A stretch of DNA of 64,000 nt from Acidobacteriaceae bacterium (GTDB lineage Bacteria > Acidobacteriota > Terriglobia > Terriglobales > Acidobacteriaceae). The stretch is taken from assembly GCA_003139095.1 (NCBI GenBank), contig PLHW01000008.1, positions 356,499-420,498 of the forward strand, in the 5' to 3' direction. The notes below the pieces were generated by a model. It worked only from the letters and a program-made list of their open reading frames with translations, had not been told where the DNA came from and made no database searches. The position numbers were made by a program, and so were the translations under genes. Shown here in pieces: positions 35,458 to 45,186 of the stretch. Position 1 is the first letter of the stretch. Each line of letters starts with the position of its first letter.

Positions 35458-37015
35458 GATGCTCCACGTCCTGCAAAGTGCGATTGCCTGGGCTCGCCAC
35501 GGTCTGCACCGGATGCCCGCTATTGGCGAACGAAGCGACTGGAAGAAGTTTCGCTTGCAGGACACGCTCGGCGCCGAAATCGAGTTGGGGAATTGAGAAT
35601 GCGCCCTGGCTGGCCGCGGTGCCCGTGATCGGCACCGTTAGAATCATGCCGCTGCCGGGAACGGTAATCGTGAGAGTTGCATTAAGAGGCGAAGGACACT
35701 GGTCCGGCGGAGTCCCGACCGCGCAGGTTTCCAGCGGGGCAAACGTGACCGATACCACGCAAGACTGTCCGGAATCCATATTGAAAGGCGCACCGAGTGA
35801 AGGCGCGCCATTAAGACCACAAGCGTCCGTCTCCGTAAAATTGGTCGCACCGCTTTGGTTCGCTAAACTCAGCGTCACGCCGCCCAGGGTCGTATCAACT
35901 GCGTTGGACAGCGTGATCGCAAGAGTGGTCGGGGTCGAGCCTATTACCTGCTCCGGGAATATCAGGGCTGAAGGGACAAGGCTGATCGGTTGTTGGCAGG
36001 CGCTTGCATTCAACGCCAGGCAGATGGTCCCGAAGTCTCCGGCCGTATTGATGCTTCCGAGACTGCCGGGACAAGCGGTAGTAGCGACGGAATAAGATGG
36101 TCCGGTCCCCTGTAGAATGCCGTGCACGGAATCGAATGTAACTGGATTGACGCCGGTTGACCCTAAGGAGCCGACTGGCTCGCCGATCAGCCCCCATTCC
36201 GTTCCGTCGGCCCCCACGATCTGCAGGGTGACAAAACTGCCGCTGATCTGGCCGTAGAGCGACGCAAGAGTAAAACAGGGATAGTCGCTTGCGTTCGTCG
36301 CCTGGCTTAGAAAGCTCAGATCGCCGGTTAAGACCGCGCTGCTGGTACCCGTGTTGGGCGCCTGGTTCAGCACTCCGGAGACGAGGAAATCTTGTTCGTT
36401 GAGCCCGGCTGCGCCCCCCGCACTGTGAAAGTTTCCTTGAATTGCACCCATAAGCGGCGGCACCAGAATTGCGCTCCATTGCATGGGCACGGTTTGCAGA
36501 GTTCCGCAAGGGGAACCGTCGCTGGCTGTGCCGGCGGTTGAAGTGTAGGAGCCAGCCATGGTCAGACCATCGACACTCAAAGTGCCGGTGAGCGTGAAAG
36601 TCTGTGTGCCGGCGACCGCGGTGAGGCTCACGGTCTGATTGCTTCGGCTTCCGGTCATCATCGCCGATCCGCGGTTACACGGAACTAACAAATTGGGCAA
36701 CGATACGGAGTAAGTCGCGCCTCCGGTTGCCGAGCCATTGTTTTCGAGTAAGAAGCCGCCTTCCAGGCCACCTAGGTAGGAACCGTCGGCTGGGGGCGAC
36801 ATGGTGAATTGCCAGTTACCCGAGAGCGAGAGGTCAACCGGCACGGCGCCCGAAGAGCTGCCACCACCACCACCGCAACCCGACAGCGCCACTGTAGCGG
36901 CAAGCAGCAGGAGCCAGAGATACTGCACGCGCCCTGCGCAAAACCGGGGCGAAAGCGATTTACGATTCGCTCCGTTCAGCGTCCGATTTTGAGTCACTCT
37001 TTCCATGATGATCAT
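35441..37015 (-). CDS. secreted Ig-like lipoprotein (short paralogue, possibly truncated)
   Basis: 524 residues. Lipobox ALSGC followed by GGGGGSSSG, then the same LSGNWQFTMSPPADG domain and one to two Ig-like units (LIFPEQVIGSTPTTLAITLSN) as the downstream gene. It stops within a unit that continues in the paralogue for another 300 residues: the last residues (HPVQTVASPGNRTLQDVEHHAEID) do not look like the repeat, so a frameshift or deletion has probably cut it. It starts 3 bp after the TonB-receptor stop (ATG 37015, or 37006), so it is coupled to the receptor. Confidence 0.7.
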   Translation of the reverse strand: MIIMERVTQNRTLNGANRKSLSPRFCAGRVQYLWLLLLAATVALSGCGGGGGSSSGAVPVDLSLSGNWQFTMSPPADGSYLGGLEGGFLLENNGSATGGATYSVSLPNLLVPCNRGSAMMTGSRSNQTVSLTAVAGTQTFTLTGTLSVDGLTMAGSYTSTAGTASDGSPCGTLQTVPMQWSAILVPPLMGAIQGNFHSAGGAAGLNEQDFLVSGVLNQAPNTGTSSAVLTGDLSFLSQATNASDYPCFTLASLYGQISGSFVTLQIVGADGTEWGLIGEPVGSLGSTGVNPVTFDSVHGILQGTGPSYSVATTACPGSLGSINTAGDFGTICLALNASACQQPISLVPSALIFPEQVIGSTPTTLAITLSNAVDTTLGGVTLSLANQSGATNFTETDACGLNGAPSLGAPFNMDSGQSCVVSVTFAPLETCAVGTPPDQCPSPLNATLTITVPGSGMILTVPITGTAASQGAFSIPQLDFGAERVLQAKLLPVASFANSGHPVQTVASPGNRTLQDVEHHAEID

Positions 37016-37018
37016 GTT

Positions 37019-40000
37019 CTAGAAAGCGAGTTTGAGACCAAACTGTATGGTGCGTGGCCGATGCGCATCGAGCGGGTGAAGGAAAGAAGCACCGTTGACG
37101 CAATTGGCTGCGCTGCCCTGAAAACCGGCGGAATACGAAGGACCGGCATAGCAACTGATCACGTTATTGCCCGTACTCCCGGGGTTATCGGGATCGTAGA
37201 TGCGGAACTGAGTGTGATTGAAGACATTGAAGGCCTCCGCCCGGAACTCGAGTTGGCCGGCCTCGCGAACCTTGAAATGCTTGAGCACGGCCAGGTCAAA
37301 GTTGAGCCGGCTTGGATTATTCAGATAATTCCGCCCCGCGTCGCCGAAGGTAAGTCCGCGCGGCGCCACAAACTGCGAAGGATTGCCGATTAGTGGGCCA
37401 AAGCTCTGAGAATTACTGGCGGGGGCCGGCAGTCCGCGCGCAAGGTCGGGGTACGAGGCGGCGATGCCGAGGCCGGAGGAGACTCCCGCGTTATCGGTCA
37501 GCGAAATACCGGTGTTACCGGCGCTGTTGATCACTGTGAACGGCGTACCGGACTGATACAGCGTTACGCCCGAGAGTTCCCAGCCGTCGAGAAACTCATT
37601 CGCCAATGTCGAGCAACAATTGGCTTTGGGCGCGCTTTCATCCTTGGGCCGCACATTCGCCCAATCACTGAAGCGGCGCGGAAAGTCCTTAAACGGCAAC
37701 CGGTAAACGTAGCTGAGATTGAGCAGATGACGTTCGTCAAAACTCGAACTAGCCTTGTTCTCGCGCAGGTCGTAGGAATTCACCAGGATCGGGTCGCTGC
37801 GGTCGGAAGCGTCGTCAATCGAGTGACTGTAAGAGTAGGAGACGCCGAGGGTCAGTGGCCCGCTGCTGTGTCGCATCGTCCCCTGAAACGCGTGATAACT
37901 CGAGTCGGCCAAATTCTGAAGAGCAAGAACTCTCCCTAATCCTGGATAAGGCCGGCCGGGAAGCGAGTTAACGTTGGGGATGTTTGGATTCGTGCACGCT
38001 GCCTGCAAGTACATATAGGCCGGGCTTTGCGGCGTCACCTGGGTTCCATTCTGAAGAAGAAAGGAAGTCGTGCCGTCGCCGGGGTAATTCCCGGGGCCTG
38101 GCGAGCCGTTCGAGGGAATCGTGCAGTCCGCAATCGTCAGCGGCTCACTCGGACCGAAGGGATTCTCACTTAGCGGTAATGGCGTTAACTGGTTGAGCTG
38201 ACGTTCGACAGTAAGATGCGTTCCCCTGCTCCCAACATATGCAAGGTTGATGACCACCGCTTTCGACAGTTCGCGCTGAATCCCGAAGCTCCACTGCTGG
38301 GCATATGGCCATATGGCCTTGGTGGGGATTGACGTGACATCGAGAGGAAAGACGGATCCAGCCACCGGCTGCACAGAACCCGCGGTAGCCGACGGGCTTA
38401 CACACGCAGCGTTAGTCGGATCGAATGCAGATCCATATCCGATGTTGCCAATGCAGGGGTAGCTGACGGGAAGCTGCTGCGTCATGCTGAGCACAACCGG
38501 AGCGCTGGCTTCGAGAGAACCGGTGTTGGCCTCGTTCCCGGTACCGTGCTCAAAAAAGATGCCATAACCGCCGCGGATCGACGTCTTGCCATCGCCCCAC
38601 GGGTCCCAGGCAAAGCCAATCCGCGGCGCCGGGTTGAACAGGTGCCCGCTCATGCAGCTTCCGGGCGTGCCGTTGAAGCCGCAACGGACCAGGCCGAGAT
38701 CGCTCACCACGCCCGGATCTAACTGGAAGGTGACGGGGTCGAACGCCACCGGTACCGAGCCGGCACTTTTGTCGAGAAGTTCACCGTAAACTGGATCCAC
38801 GGCAAATCGCGCGGCATTGAACCGCGACGACTCCCAGTTCCACGCGTTGCGGTTCTTCTCGCTGTAAGTGCCAAACAGACTGATGCGCAGGCCGAGGTTC
38901 ACAGTTAGCCTGTGAGTTACTTTCCAGTCATCCTGGAAGTAAGGCTCGGCGATCTTGAAACGCTGGTAGTAACGCGAGCGCCCGGAATCCTGCGTAAAGC
39001 TTTGAATGAATCCTTGCGGATTATGCGGGGGATTGAGCGTCGATTCGACCAGAAAATCGGCGAATGCATTTCCCGTGCTGTGCGCGAGATTGCTGAAGGT
39101 CAACAAGCCCTGCTCGTCGCCGGATGCTGCTCCAATGGCATTGTTATTCTGGTTGCGCTGCGAGTAGACGAACTGCGCGCCAAACTGTAGCGTGTGTTTG
39201 CCGATCACCTTACCCACATCGTCGCGTATGGAGTAAGTTGGATTGGAGTGGCCCCACGGCATATAGGAGGGGTCGACGGCAAAACCTCTGCCTCCATAGG
39301 CGGCGTTCGTTCCGAGAAAGTTAACTCCCGGCATTTTTCCGCCAAAGCCGTTATTAAAGATATGACCAATGGCACACTGCGGAAAAAGAGTGGCCGGGTC
39401 AACGCTCAGCTGCGGGTTACATTGTCCGGGAAAGGATGAGTCAGCGACCAAGGGCTGATCGAGCGTCGGGTCGCGCTGGAACCGCGCCCCACCCGGGCCA
39501 TTCTGATCCGCCAAAGTAATATTCGAGTTCACGTAACTGACGACCACATCGTTCAGCAACGTGTTCGATAAGGGCTGCGTCAGCCGGGCCACGAGGCTGG
39601 TGCCCGGTCCAAAAAACCGATTTTCTATGGTGGGAAATGTGTTCTGCACGATGCCCCACTGCGGCGTCAGCACGCTCGTGTCCCAGGCATCGTGGATATA
39701 GCGGAACGAAAGCTTCGCGCCCTTGTTATTCAGGGTTTGATCGATGCGAAATAACTCCTCCCGCCAGTAAGTGGAAGGGGAGACGGCGGCCACGTAACAG
39801 CGATTCGGATCGTTCGGGTCGGGGCTGGCCGAGTTGAAGTTCGTCACGCTGAAGTTGCAGCCGACCGGAGCGTTGGGCAGCGGTATCAGGTTCGAGTTCA
39901 AAATTGCCAGCGCGTTCTTATCCACGCCGAAGGTGGATTCAACGCCCGGCTGGCCCACTACTTCCAGTTGGTTATTGGGAAAAGTATTGAGCCCGTTGCC

Positions 40001-41602
40001 TTCGAGAATGGCTGGGCAATCCGGAAATTGCGAACGGGAAAGAGTGCCGGTGCCGCCACCCACCGGACAAACGTCACTAAAGTCGAAGGCCTGATAAACA
40101 TTGCCAGTCGGGCTGATTTGCAGATTCTTCTGCACCGCACCCGACTTCAAAATCAGACCGCGCTCCCGCAATCCCGGTACGGCCTGGTTGTACTCCGTAG
40201 GAGTTTTCTCCAGACGAAGCTCCTCGGAGAAAAAGAAAAACGTCTTGTCTTTTTTCGTATTGAAAACTCCAGGGATGTAGAGCGGCCCGCCGATGGTGCC
40301 TCCGAAATCCTGGCGGCGGTACAAGGGCGCCTTGGTTCCGAACGTCTCCCCGCCCACAACCTGCCCGGGAGGCGGCGGAGTGGAGTAGACGATATCGAAA
40401 AAATTCCGAGAGTTGAAGGCTTCGTTGCGAATGAAATCGTAGAGGTTCCCGTGCCAAGACGGCGTTCCCGACTTGGTTGTCACCTGCACCGTGCCCGATG
40501 CCGTGCGCCCAAACTGAGCGCCATAGTTCGACGTGAGTACCTTCACTTCCTGAATCGCATCCAGGCTGGGATACACCATGAGCGTACTGGCGGCGCCGTT
40601 CAGTCCGGTGTTGAGCACGTCGCTGCCATCGACCTCGAAGGTGTTGTACTCGACGCGACCACCATTCACGCTGTATTTCACACTGCCTACCACGCCCACC
40701 TTGGCTTCGTCCTGACCCGTCTGGTTGCTCACGCCGGGCGCCAGAGCGATGAGCTGGGTGAAATTTCGTCCATTCAATCCGATCGATACGACTTCTTTCT
40801 GCGTAATCGTACCGGATACGGTAGCGCTCTCGGTTTCCACCTGCCCGACATTTCCCGATTCCACATTCACTTCTTCAGTCTTCGCCTTGGCTGGGACCAG
40901 TGCCGCATCCAGCGTTACTTCGAGCCCGGCTGTCAGGGCGATGTTGTCAAACGGCATGTTGCCAAAGTTGGGAGCAGTTACTAACAGGTTATAGGTTCCG
41001 GGCGCGAGGTCTGCGAACGAGTAGACTCCCTTGGCATTGACTGGGGTTTCGAATTTTGCGCCGCCCGCGCTGGTCAGCACCGCTTTCGCTTCCGTTACTA
41101 CGGCGCCGGTCTGATCGGTCACCACGCCGGTGATCGCGCTCTTGTCCCCGGCAATTTTGTGGGACGCCGCAGGCACGGCGCTTTGTCCAGCCGGCTCTGC
41201 GCCGCCCGCCTCGACGGCGGGCTTCGAGCTTGACAACGCCATCGTGGCGTCGAGGGTCAACTTCTTTCCCGCTGTCAGCGAGAGGTTATCGAAGATGACA
41301 TCGGCATACCTATCCGCGGAAATAGTCAACGTATAAGTGCCCGGGTTAAGCCCGGTGATGGAATACACGCCCTTCTCGTTGACTGGGATTACCAGCGCCG
41401 CGGGGCCCACCGAGAGCACTACTTTCGCGTCGCGCATGGCGACGCCATCGGCATTCGTTACGGTCCCGCTGATGGCGCCCTTGTCAGCCTCGCCTTCTGT
41501 CTGCGCCTGAGCGGCACTCAGCGGCAGCCCGAATAACGCCAGCGCCAAGACTACGCTGACGACACGAGGCAAAACAAAAGAGGCAGAGGATTGCACACTC
41601 AT
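37019..41602 (-). CDS. TonB-dependent receptor with two N-terminal carboxypeptidase-regulatory domains
   Basis: 1527 residues. Sec signal peptide (VVSVVLALALFGLPLSAAQAQ), then two CarboxypepD_reg/Cna-B-like domains of about 85 residues (GAISGTVTNADGVAMRDAKV and SAITGVVTDQTGAVVTEAKA), a plug region with ISIGLNGRNFTQLIALAPGV and the typical VNGGRVEYNTFEVDGSDV segment, and a C-terminal beta-barrel of about 1000 residues ending FGLKLAF, a normal outer-membrane terminal strand. The layout is the Oar-like/acidobacterial receptor family, which imports large substrates or acts as a surface protein; a classical TonB box is not obvious. It heads an operon with three lipoproteins. ATG 41602 is preferred to a TTG 30 bases upstream. 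Confidence 0.92.
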   Translation of the reverse strand: MSVQSSASFVLPRVVSVVLALALFGLPLSAAQAQTEGEADKGAISGTVTNADGVAMRDAKVVLSVGPAALVIPVNEKGVYSITGLNPGTYTLTISADRYADVIFDNLSLTAGKKLTLDATMALSSSKPAVEAGGAEPAGQSAVPAASHKIAGDKSAITGVVTDQTGAVVTEAKAVLTSAGGAKFETPVNAKGVYSFADLAPGTYNLLVTAPNFGNMPFDNIALTAGLEVTLDAALVPAKAKTEEVNVESGNVGQVETESATVSGTITQKEVVSIGLNGRNFTQLIALAPGVSNQTGQDEAKVGVVGSVKYSVNGGRVEYNTFEVDGSDVLNTGLNGAASTLMVYPSLDAIQEVKVLTSNYGAQFGRTASGTVQVTTKSGTPSWHGNLYDFIRNEAFNSRNFFDIVYSTPPPPGQVVGGETFGTKAPLYRRQDFGGTIGGPLYIPGVFNTKKDKTFFFFSEELRLEKTPTEYNQAVPGLRERGLILKSGAVQKNLQISPTGNVYQAFDFSDVCPVGGGTGTLSRSQFPDCPAILEGNGLNTFPNNQLEVVGQPGVESTFGVDKNALAILNSNLIPLPNAPVGCNFSVTNFNSASPDPNDPNRCYVAAVSPSTYWREELFRIDQTLNNKGAKLSFRYIHDAWDTSVLTPQWGIVQNTFPTIENRFFGPGTSLVARLTQPLSNTLLNDVVVSYVNSNITLADQNGPGGARFQRDPTLDQPLVADSSFPGQCNPQLSVDPATLFPQCAIGHIFNNGFGGKMPGVNFLGTNAAYGGRGFAVDPSYMPWGHSNPTYSIRDDVGKVIGKHTLQFGAQFVYSQRNQNNNAIGAASGDEQGLLTFSNLAHSTGNAFADFLVESTLNPPHNPQGFIQSFTQDSGRSRYYQRFKIAEPYFQDDWKVTHRLTVNLGLRISLFGTYSEKNRNAWNWESSRFNAARFAVDPVYGELLDKSAGSVPVAFDPVTFQLDPGVVSDLGLVRCGFNGTPGSCMSGHLFNPAPRIGFAWDPWGDGKTSIRGGYGIFFEHGTGNEANTGSLEASAPVVLSMTQQLPVSYPCIGNIGYGSAFDPTNAACVSPSATAGSVQPVAGSVFPLDVTSIPTKAIWPYAQQWSFGIQRELSKAVVINLAYVGSRGTHLTVERQLNQLTPLPLSENPFGPSEPLTIADCTIPSNGSPGPGNYPGDGTTSFLLQNGTQVTPQSPAYMYLQAACTNPNIPNVNSLPGRPYPGLGRVLALQNLADSSYHAFQGTMRHSSGPLTLGVSYSYSHSIDDASDRSDPILVNSYDLRENKASSSFDERHLLNLSYVYRLPFKDFPRRFSDWANVRPKDESAPKANCCSTLANEFLDGWELSGVTLYQSGTPFTVINSAGNTGISLTDNAGVSSGLGIAASYPDLARGLPAPASNSQSFGPLIGNPSQFVAPRGLTFGDAGRNYLNNPSRLNFDLAVLKHFKVREAGQLEFRAEAFNVFNHTQFRIYDPDNPGSTGNNVISCYAGPSYSAGFQGSAANCVNGASFLHPLDAHRPRTIQFGLKLAF

Positions 41603-42146
41603 CGCTCCGGAAAAATATGCTCTTAAATGCAAGCGGGGATTTTATACGCGGATTCGATGGCCCAAGGTTAAAGGAGTGTGAAATTCAACGAGCCGTTGTT
41701 CCAATCCGGATGGGAGAGTTATGCCTCTGGAATCTACTGCTTGGCCCGAACAGCCCGCGGACGGTCAGTAAGACGATCCTCCGCTTTTCCCACAGGGCGG
41801 GGCGGCAGACCATCCGCGAACGTGAGGTGCCTTTCACCTTTCTCGCGCGTCCGCGCCGCGAAAAGCCGCGACCAATGCGCTTTTTCTGCTGGTCACGTTA
41901 ATAAATTTTCATCGAGTTGTCACACAACCTTAATATTCCCGGACCCCTCCAGCGGCTACACTTCGGGCTGCAAATGCGAGCTTCCCTAGAGTGCGTTGGC
42001 GTGTGCCTAGCAGCTGACGCTGCCAATTCGCTCAAGCGCTTGCGGGCAAAGTGTCGCGGGTTCGTTGAGATTTTTCTCCTTGCGTGTGGCGCGGCGCTGC
42101 ATGTGCGACCCATAATTTCAAAACCACTAAGAGAGGGATCAAATCT
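41603..42146. other. 544-bp divergent intergenic region
   Basis: Separates the receptor operon (minus) and the PstS-like gene (plus). Short frames here have no family similarity. The 5' leader of the PstS-like gene has an AGAGAGGG ribosome site at 42130-42138. No terminator or riboswitch is recognised. Confidence 0.4.
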
Positions 42147-43961
42147 ATGTCGCGTATCAAATTGCTTCTAGTAGTTCTGTTGTTGACCGCGATGGTCAGC
42201 TTTGTGCCGCAGGCACAAGCCACTTCTGTAATCCAGGTAACCATGGCAGGCTCCTCCGGCGCATGGCAGTTACTCGGCGTCGGTACTTATAACTATTGTG
42301 TAAGCCTCAGCGGAGCGGCGAACTGCTTTCACTGGACGAGTGCTTCTAACGTCGTCAACCTCACCGATACTCGCGTGACGCCGGTCAACGTCGATCCTGG
42401 CACTGCCTGGATCGTTTGGAGCGTGTCCGGCGGAAACGTCACCAAGGTGTGGTCTGACGACAAGGTCGACACCATCGTGGGCGACCGCTGCTTCTACGCG
42501 CAACCGCAGTGCACCGTGAGCGCTACCTCCGCCAACCTCGGGGGCAGCGGCTCCAGCCAGATTTCGTCGTCCTTGTGGGGCGCGGACACGGCCCTTCCCT
42601 CTACCATCGTTGGCATTTTCACCAGCGGAACTCTGGTCAACGCCGCCGCCTCCGACGTGCGCCCCGAAGATGCGGCCTTTGAAGCATGCCGCGTGAACTC
42701 CCAGCTCGGTGCCGGCAGCTACGGTGGCGCCGCCAGCGACGGCCTCGATGGCCTCGGGTACAACCCCAACAACCAACCCGGCGTCTGCCCCGGCCCTGGT
42801 CTCGCGACCGCGAATTACGTCGGGACTCCGATCAAGAGCGCCTACCCCGGCAGCACCTCGGTGGCCAACGTCTTAGCATTTAACATTTCCGGCAAGGATC
42901 CGATCAGCGGCACCACGATTCCTGCCGCGACAGTGGTAGAACTCGGAATTGATCCGATCGTTGCTTTCTTCGAGCGCGACAAGGGTCAACTCACCAACCT
43001 ACAGAATGTGAGCACAGAACAATTGCAAGCGGCATTCTCCGGCACCAATTGCGACGCGAGTGCTTTCGGTCTGGCACCGGGCAACATTGGTATCTTCCTG
43101 CGCGAGCCTCTTTCGGGCACGATGACGGCCTCGGAATACGATGTATTCCGCGAGCCCAGTGTCTATACTGGCACAGGCGGTGGCGCGATTCTCGGTACCA
43201 GTCAGGAAAGCAACGTCAACGCTCCTCTCAACAATCCGCTCAACAACCAAGCTGGAACTTGCCTCGCAGGTCTCGGTGGCCGCTATCGCGGCGTCGGCGC
43301 CGGCGAAGTCATCAACTGGGTAAAGAACTCCGGCTCGCTTCTGGGCACGGACGGCATCGGCTACACGTTCTTCAGCTACGGCAATGCCAGCAAGTTCGCC
43401 AACAACCCGGCTTACGGCTATGCCACGCTGAACAACGTCGATCCGCTCTGGGCCAGCTACGGACCGCAGAGTTCCACCGGGCTCGGATATGATCCCGGCC
43501 AGCCTGCCACGGCCGGCACGTTGCCGGGCTCGGCGAACCTGCCGGTTTCTTGTGGTGGATTCCCCTGCTCGGAAAAAGCCATCTGGGCTGGCGGCCTGTC
43601 TTATCCGAACGTTCGCAGCGGAAGTTACAACTGGTGGTCGATCATCCGCGTGATCAGCTACGCCTCCGCGAAGACTGCGGTTGCGGATCTGGTCAAGGGC
43701 GCCCAGAAGGCGGCGGTAGACGACATTCCGGACTTTATCCCGGCCGTGAAAACGGTGGGAGCGACCACGACCGATCCCGGTCTGACCATCCTGCGCTCGC
43801 ACTACCAACAGTACGACGGCGCTGGCACCCCGATTGGCGCGGCTCCGAGCAACAGCACGAAGGCTGAAAAGGGCGGCGACGTGGGCGGCTTGATCCTCCC
43901 CGTTGGCTCCACCACGACTCAGCAGGTTCAGGGCAACCAAGGCCTGCAGGTGCGGCCGTAA
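42147..43961 (+). CDS. secreted PstS-like binding-protein-fold protein
   Basis: 604 residues with a signal peptide (LLLVVLLLTAMVSFVPQAQA). The N-terminal 90 residues are a beta-rich domain with Cys pairs (YNYCVSLSGAANCF, DRCFYAQPQC). The central part has a PstS-like order: VVELGIDPIVAFFERDKG, then NVSTEQLQAAFSG (compare the PstS LT.eql..iFsG helix) and IFLREPLSGTMTASEYDVFRE (compare the .R.d.SGT anion-binding loop). This suggests a periplasmic or surface solute-binding fold; phosphate is possible but not shown. No ABC transporter gene follows. The mature C-terminus ends Gln-rich. ATG 42147 fits the AGAGAGGG ribosome site. Confidence 0.6.
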   Translation: MSRIKLLLVVLLLTAMVSFVPQAQATSVIQVTMAGSSGAWQLLGVGTYNYCVSLSGAANCFHWTSASNVVNLTDTRVTPVNVDPGTAWIVWSVSGGNVTKVWSDDKVDTIVGDRCFYAQPQCTVSATSANLGGSGSSQISSSLWGADTALPSTIVGIFTSGTLVNAAASDVRPEDAAFEACRVNSQLGAGSYGGAASDGLDGLGYNPNNQPGVCPGPGLATANYVGTPIKSAYPGSTSVANVLAFNISGKDPISGTTIPAATVVELGIDPIVAFFERDKGQLTNLQNVSTEQLQAAFSGTNCDASAFGLAPGNIGIFLREPLSGTMTASEYDVFREPSVYTGTGGGAILGTSQESNVNAPLNNPLNNQAGTCLAGLGGRYRGVGAGEVINWVKNSGSLLGTDGIGYTFFSYGNASKFANNPAYGYATLNNVDPLWASYGPQSSTGLGYDPGQPATAGTLPGSANLPVSCGGFPCSEKAIWAGGLSYPNVRSGSYNWWSIIRVISYASAKTAVADLVKGAQKAAVDDIPDFIPAVKTVGATTTDPGLTILRSHYQQYDGAGTPIGAAPSNSTKAEKGGDVGGLILPVGSTTTQQVQGNQGLQVRP

Positions 43962-43985
43962 CTGTAGCTGAATAGTTCCACGAAC

Positions 43986-44022
43986 ACAGAAGGCGGGCCG
44001 TTTGTACCGGCCCGCCTTCTGT
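43986..44022 (+). terminator. terminator of the PstS-like gene
   Basis: Perfect 15-bp stem ACAGAAGGCGGGCCG/CGGCCCGCCTTCTGT with a 7-nt loop, 25 bp after the stop. The T-run is weak (CCTTCATATTA). Confidence 0.8.
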
Positions 44023-44148
44023 CCTTCATATTACGTTGCAACTCTGGAGTTCAGCCCGTAGAATCGCGGAATAATTTGCTATCTTTTTTCGGCGATAGCC
44101 TTCACCGTCTCTTCGCATGTCAAACCGTCCAAATCCTGGAAAGGAAGC

Positions 44149-45186
44149 ATGAAGTCGAATCTCGTCTTGTTCAAATCCCTTGCTGCCTTGGCACTAAGTA
44201 GCACGCTTTTGTTCCTGGCTCGGACTAGCCCCGCTCAACTTTCGCCAGTGCCGGCGCCGCTCGCCGATCCCTCCGACACTCGCTTTAAGGGTGTGCAGGA
44301 GGATTGGACCACGCCCGCATTGAGCGGCAGCCATCTTATGCCCGCCCACCCACTCGAATTCGTCAATGACTATCCTCGCTACACCATGGAATTGCTGCGC
44401 GTGCAGTGGCGGTGGGGCGATCCCATCGATCTTTATGTAATGAAGCCCAAGGGAGTCAAGAAGCCACCGGTGATCTTGTATCTGTACGGTTATCCGACGG
44501 ACACCGACATTTTTAAGCGCGACGACTACCAGGAACTCGTTACCAGGAACGGAGTCGCCGCCGTGGGCTTCGTTTCCGCCCTCACGGGACACCGCTACCA
44601 TGATCGTCCGATGAAGCAGTGGTTCCTCAGCGAACTTCAGGAATGCCTGGCGACGTCCGCGCACGACGTGCAGATGGTGCTGGACTATCTGGCCACGCGC
44701 GGCGATCTCGACATGGATCGCATCGGCATGTTCACGCAAGGCTCGGGAGCCAGCATCGCGATCCTCGCGTCGGCGGTCGATCCGCGAATTAAGGTGCTGG
44801 AAGCGCTCGATCCCTGGGGCGATTGGCCGACTTGGATGGCAGCTTCTCCCTTTGTTCCGGAGGACGAGAGGGCGCAGTACGTCAAGCCCGACTTCTTAAA
44901 GAAAGTAGCCACGCTCGAACCGGTTGATTGGCTGCCAAGAATTCAGGCGAAGAAATTCCGGCTTGACATTGAGCTGTTCGACACCACCACACCCGGGCCC
45001 GCTCGGGAAAAGCTGCGCGCCGCCGTTCCCACCGGCTCCAGCGTGATGCTCTACAAGAATATGGATGAATTCAAGTCCGCTTTCGAGGACGGCAAGAATC
45101 TGAAATGGATTCAACACGAGCTACAGTCGCTTCCGTCGCCGACGGAAACAAAAACCGACACACGCGCGAAATCAACTCCGCAATGA
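44149..45186 (+). CDS. secreted alpha/beta hydrolase-like protein
   Basis: 345 residues. Signal peptide (SLAALALSSTLLFLARTSPAQ). The fold is visible as the PVILYLYGYPTDTDIFKRDDYQ oxyanion-strand region, DRIGMFTQGSGASIAILASAVDPRI as the nucleophile elbow (variant T-Q-G-S-G, Ser as nucleophile), and the PEDERAQYVKPDF lid-like insert. The acid and His are not obvious: the C-terminal segment (NLKWIQHELQSLP) may hold the His. So it is a diverged hydrolase, perhaps an esterase or acetyl-esterase, or a non-catalytic relative. The short spacing to the preceding terminator indicates its own promoter. Confidence 0.6.
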   Translation: MKSNLVLFKSLAALALSSTLLFLARTSPAQLSPVPAPLADPSDTRFKGVQEDWTTPALSGSHLMPAHPLEFVNDYPRYTMELLRVQWRWGDPIDLYVMKPKGVKKPPVILYLYGYPTDTDIFKRDDYQELVTRNGVAAVGFVSALTGHRYHDRPMKQWFLSELQECLATSAHDVQMVLDYLATRGDLDMDRIGMFTQGSGASIAILASAVDPRIKVLEALDPWGDWPTWMAASPFVPEDERAQYVKPDFLKKVATLEPVDWLPRIQAKKFRLDIELFDTTTPGPAREKLRAAVPTGSSVMLYKNMDEFKSAFEDGKNLKWIQHELQSLPSPTETKTDTRAKSTPQ

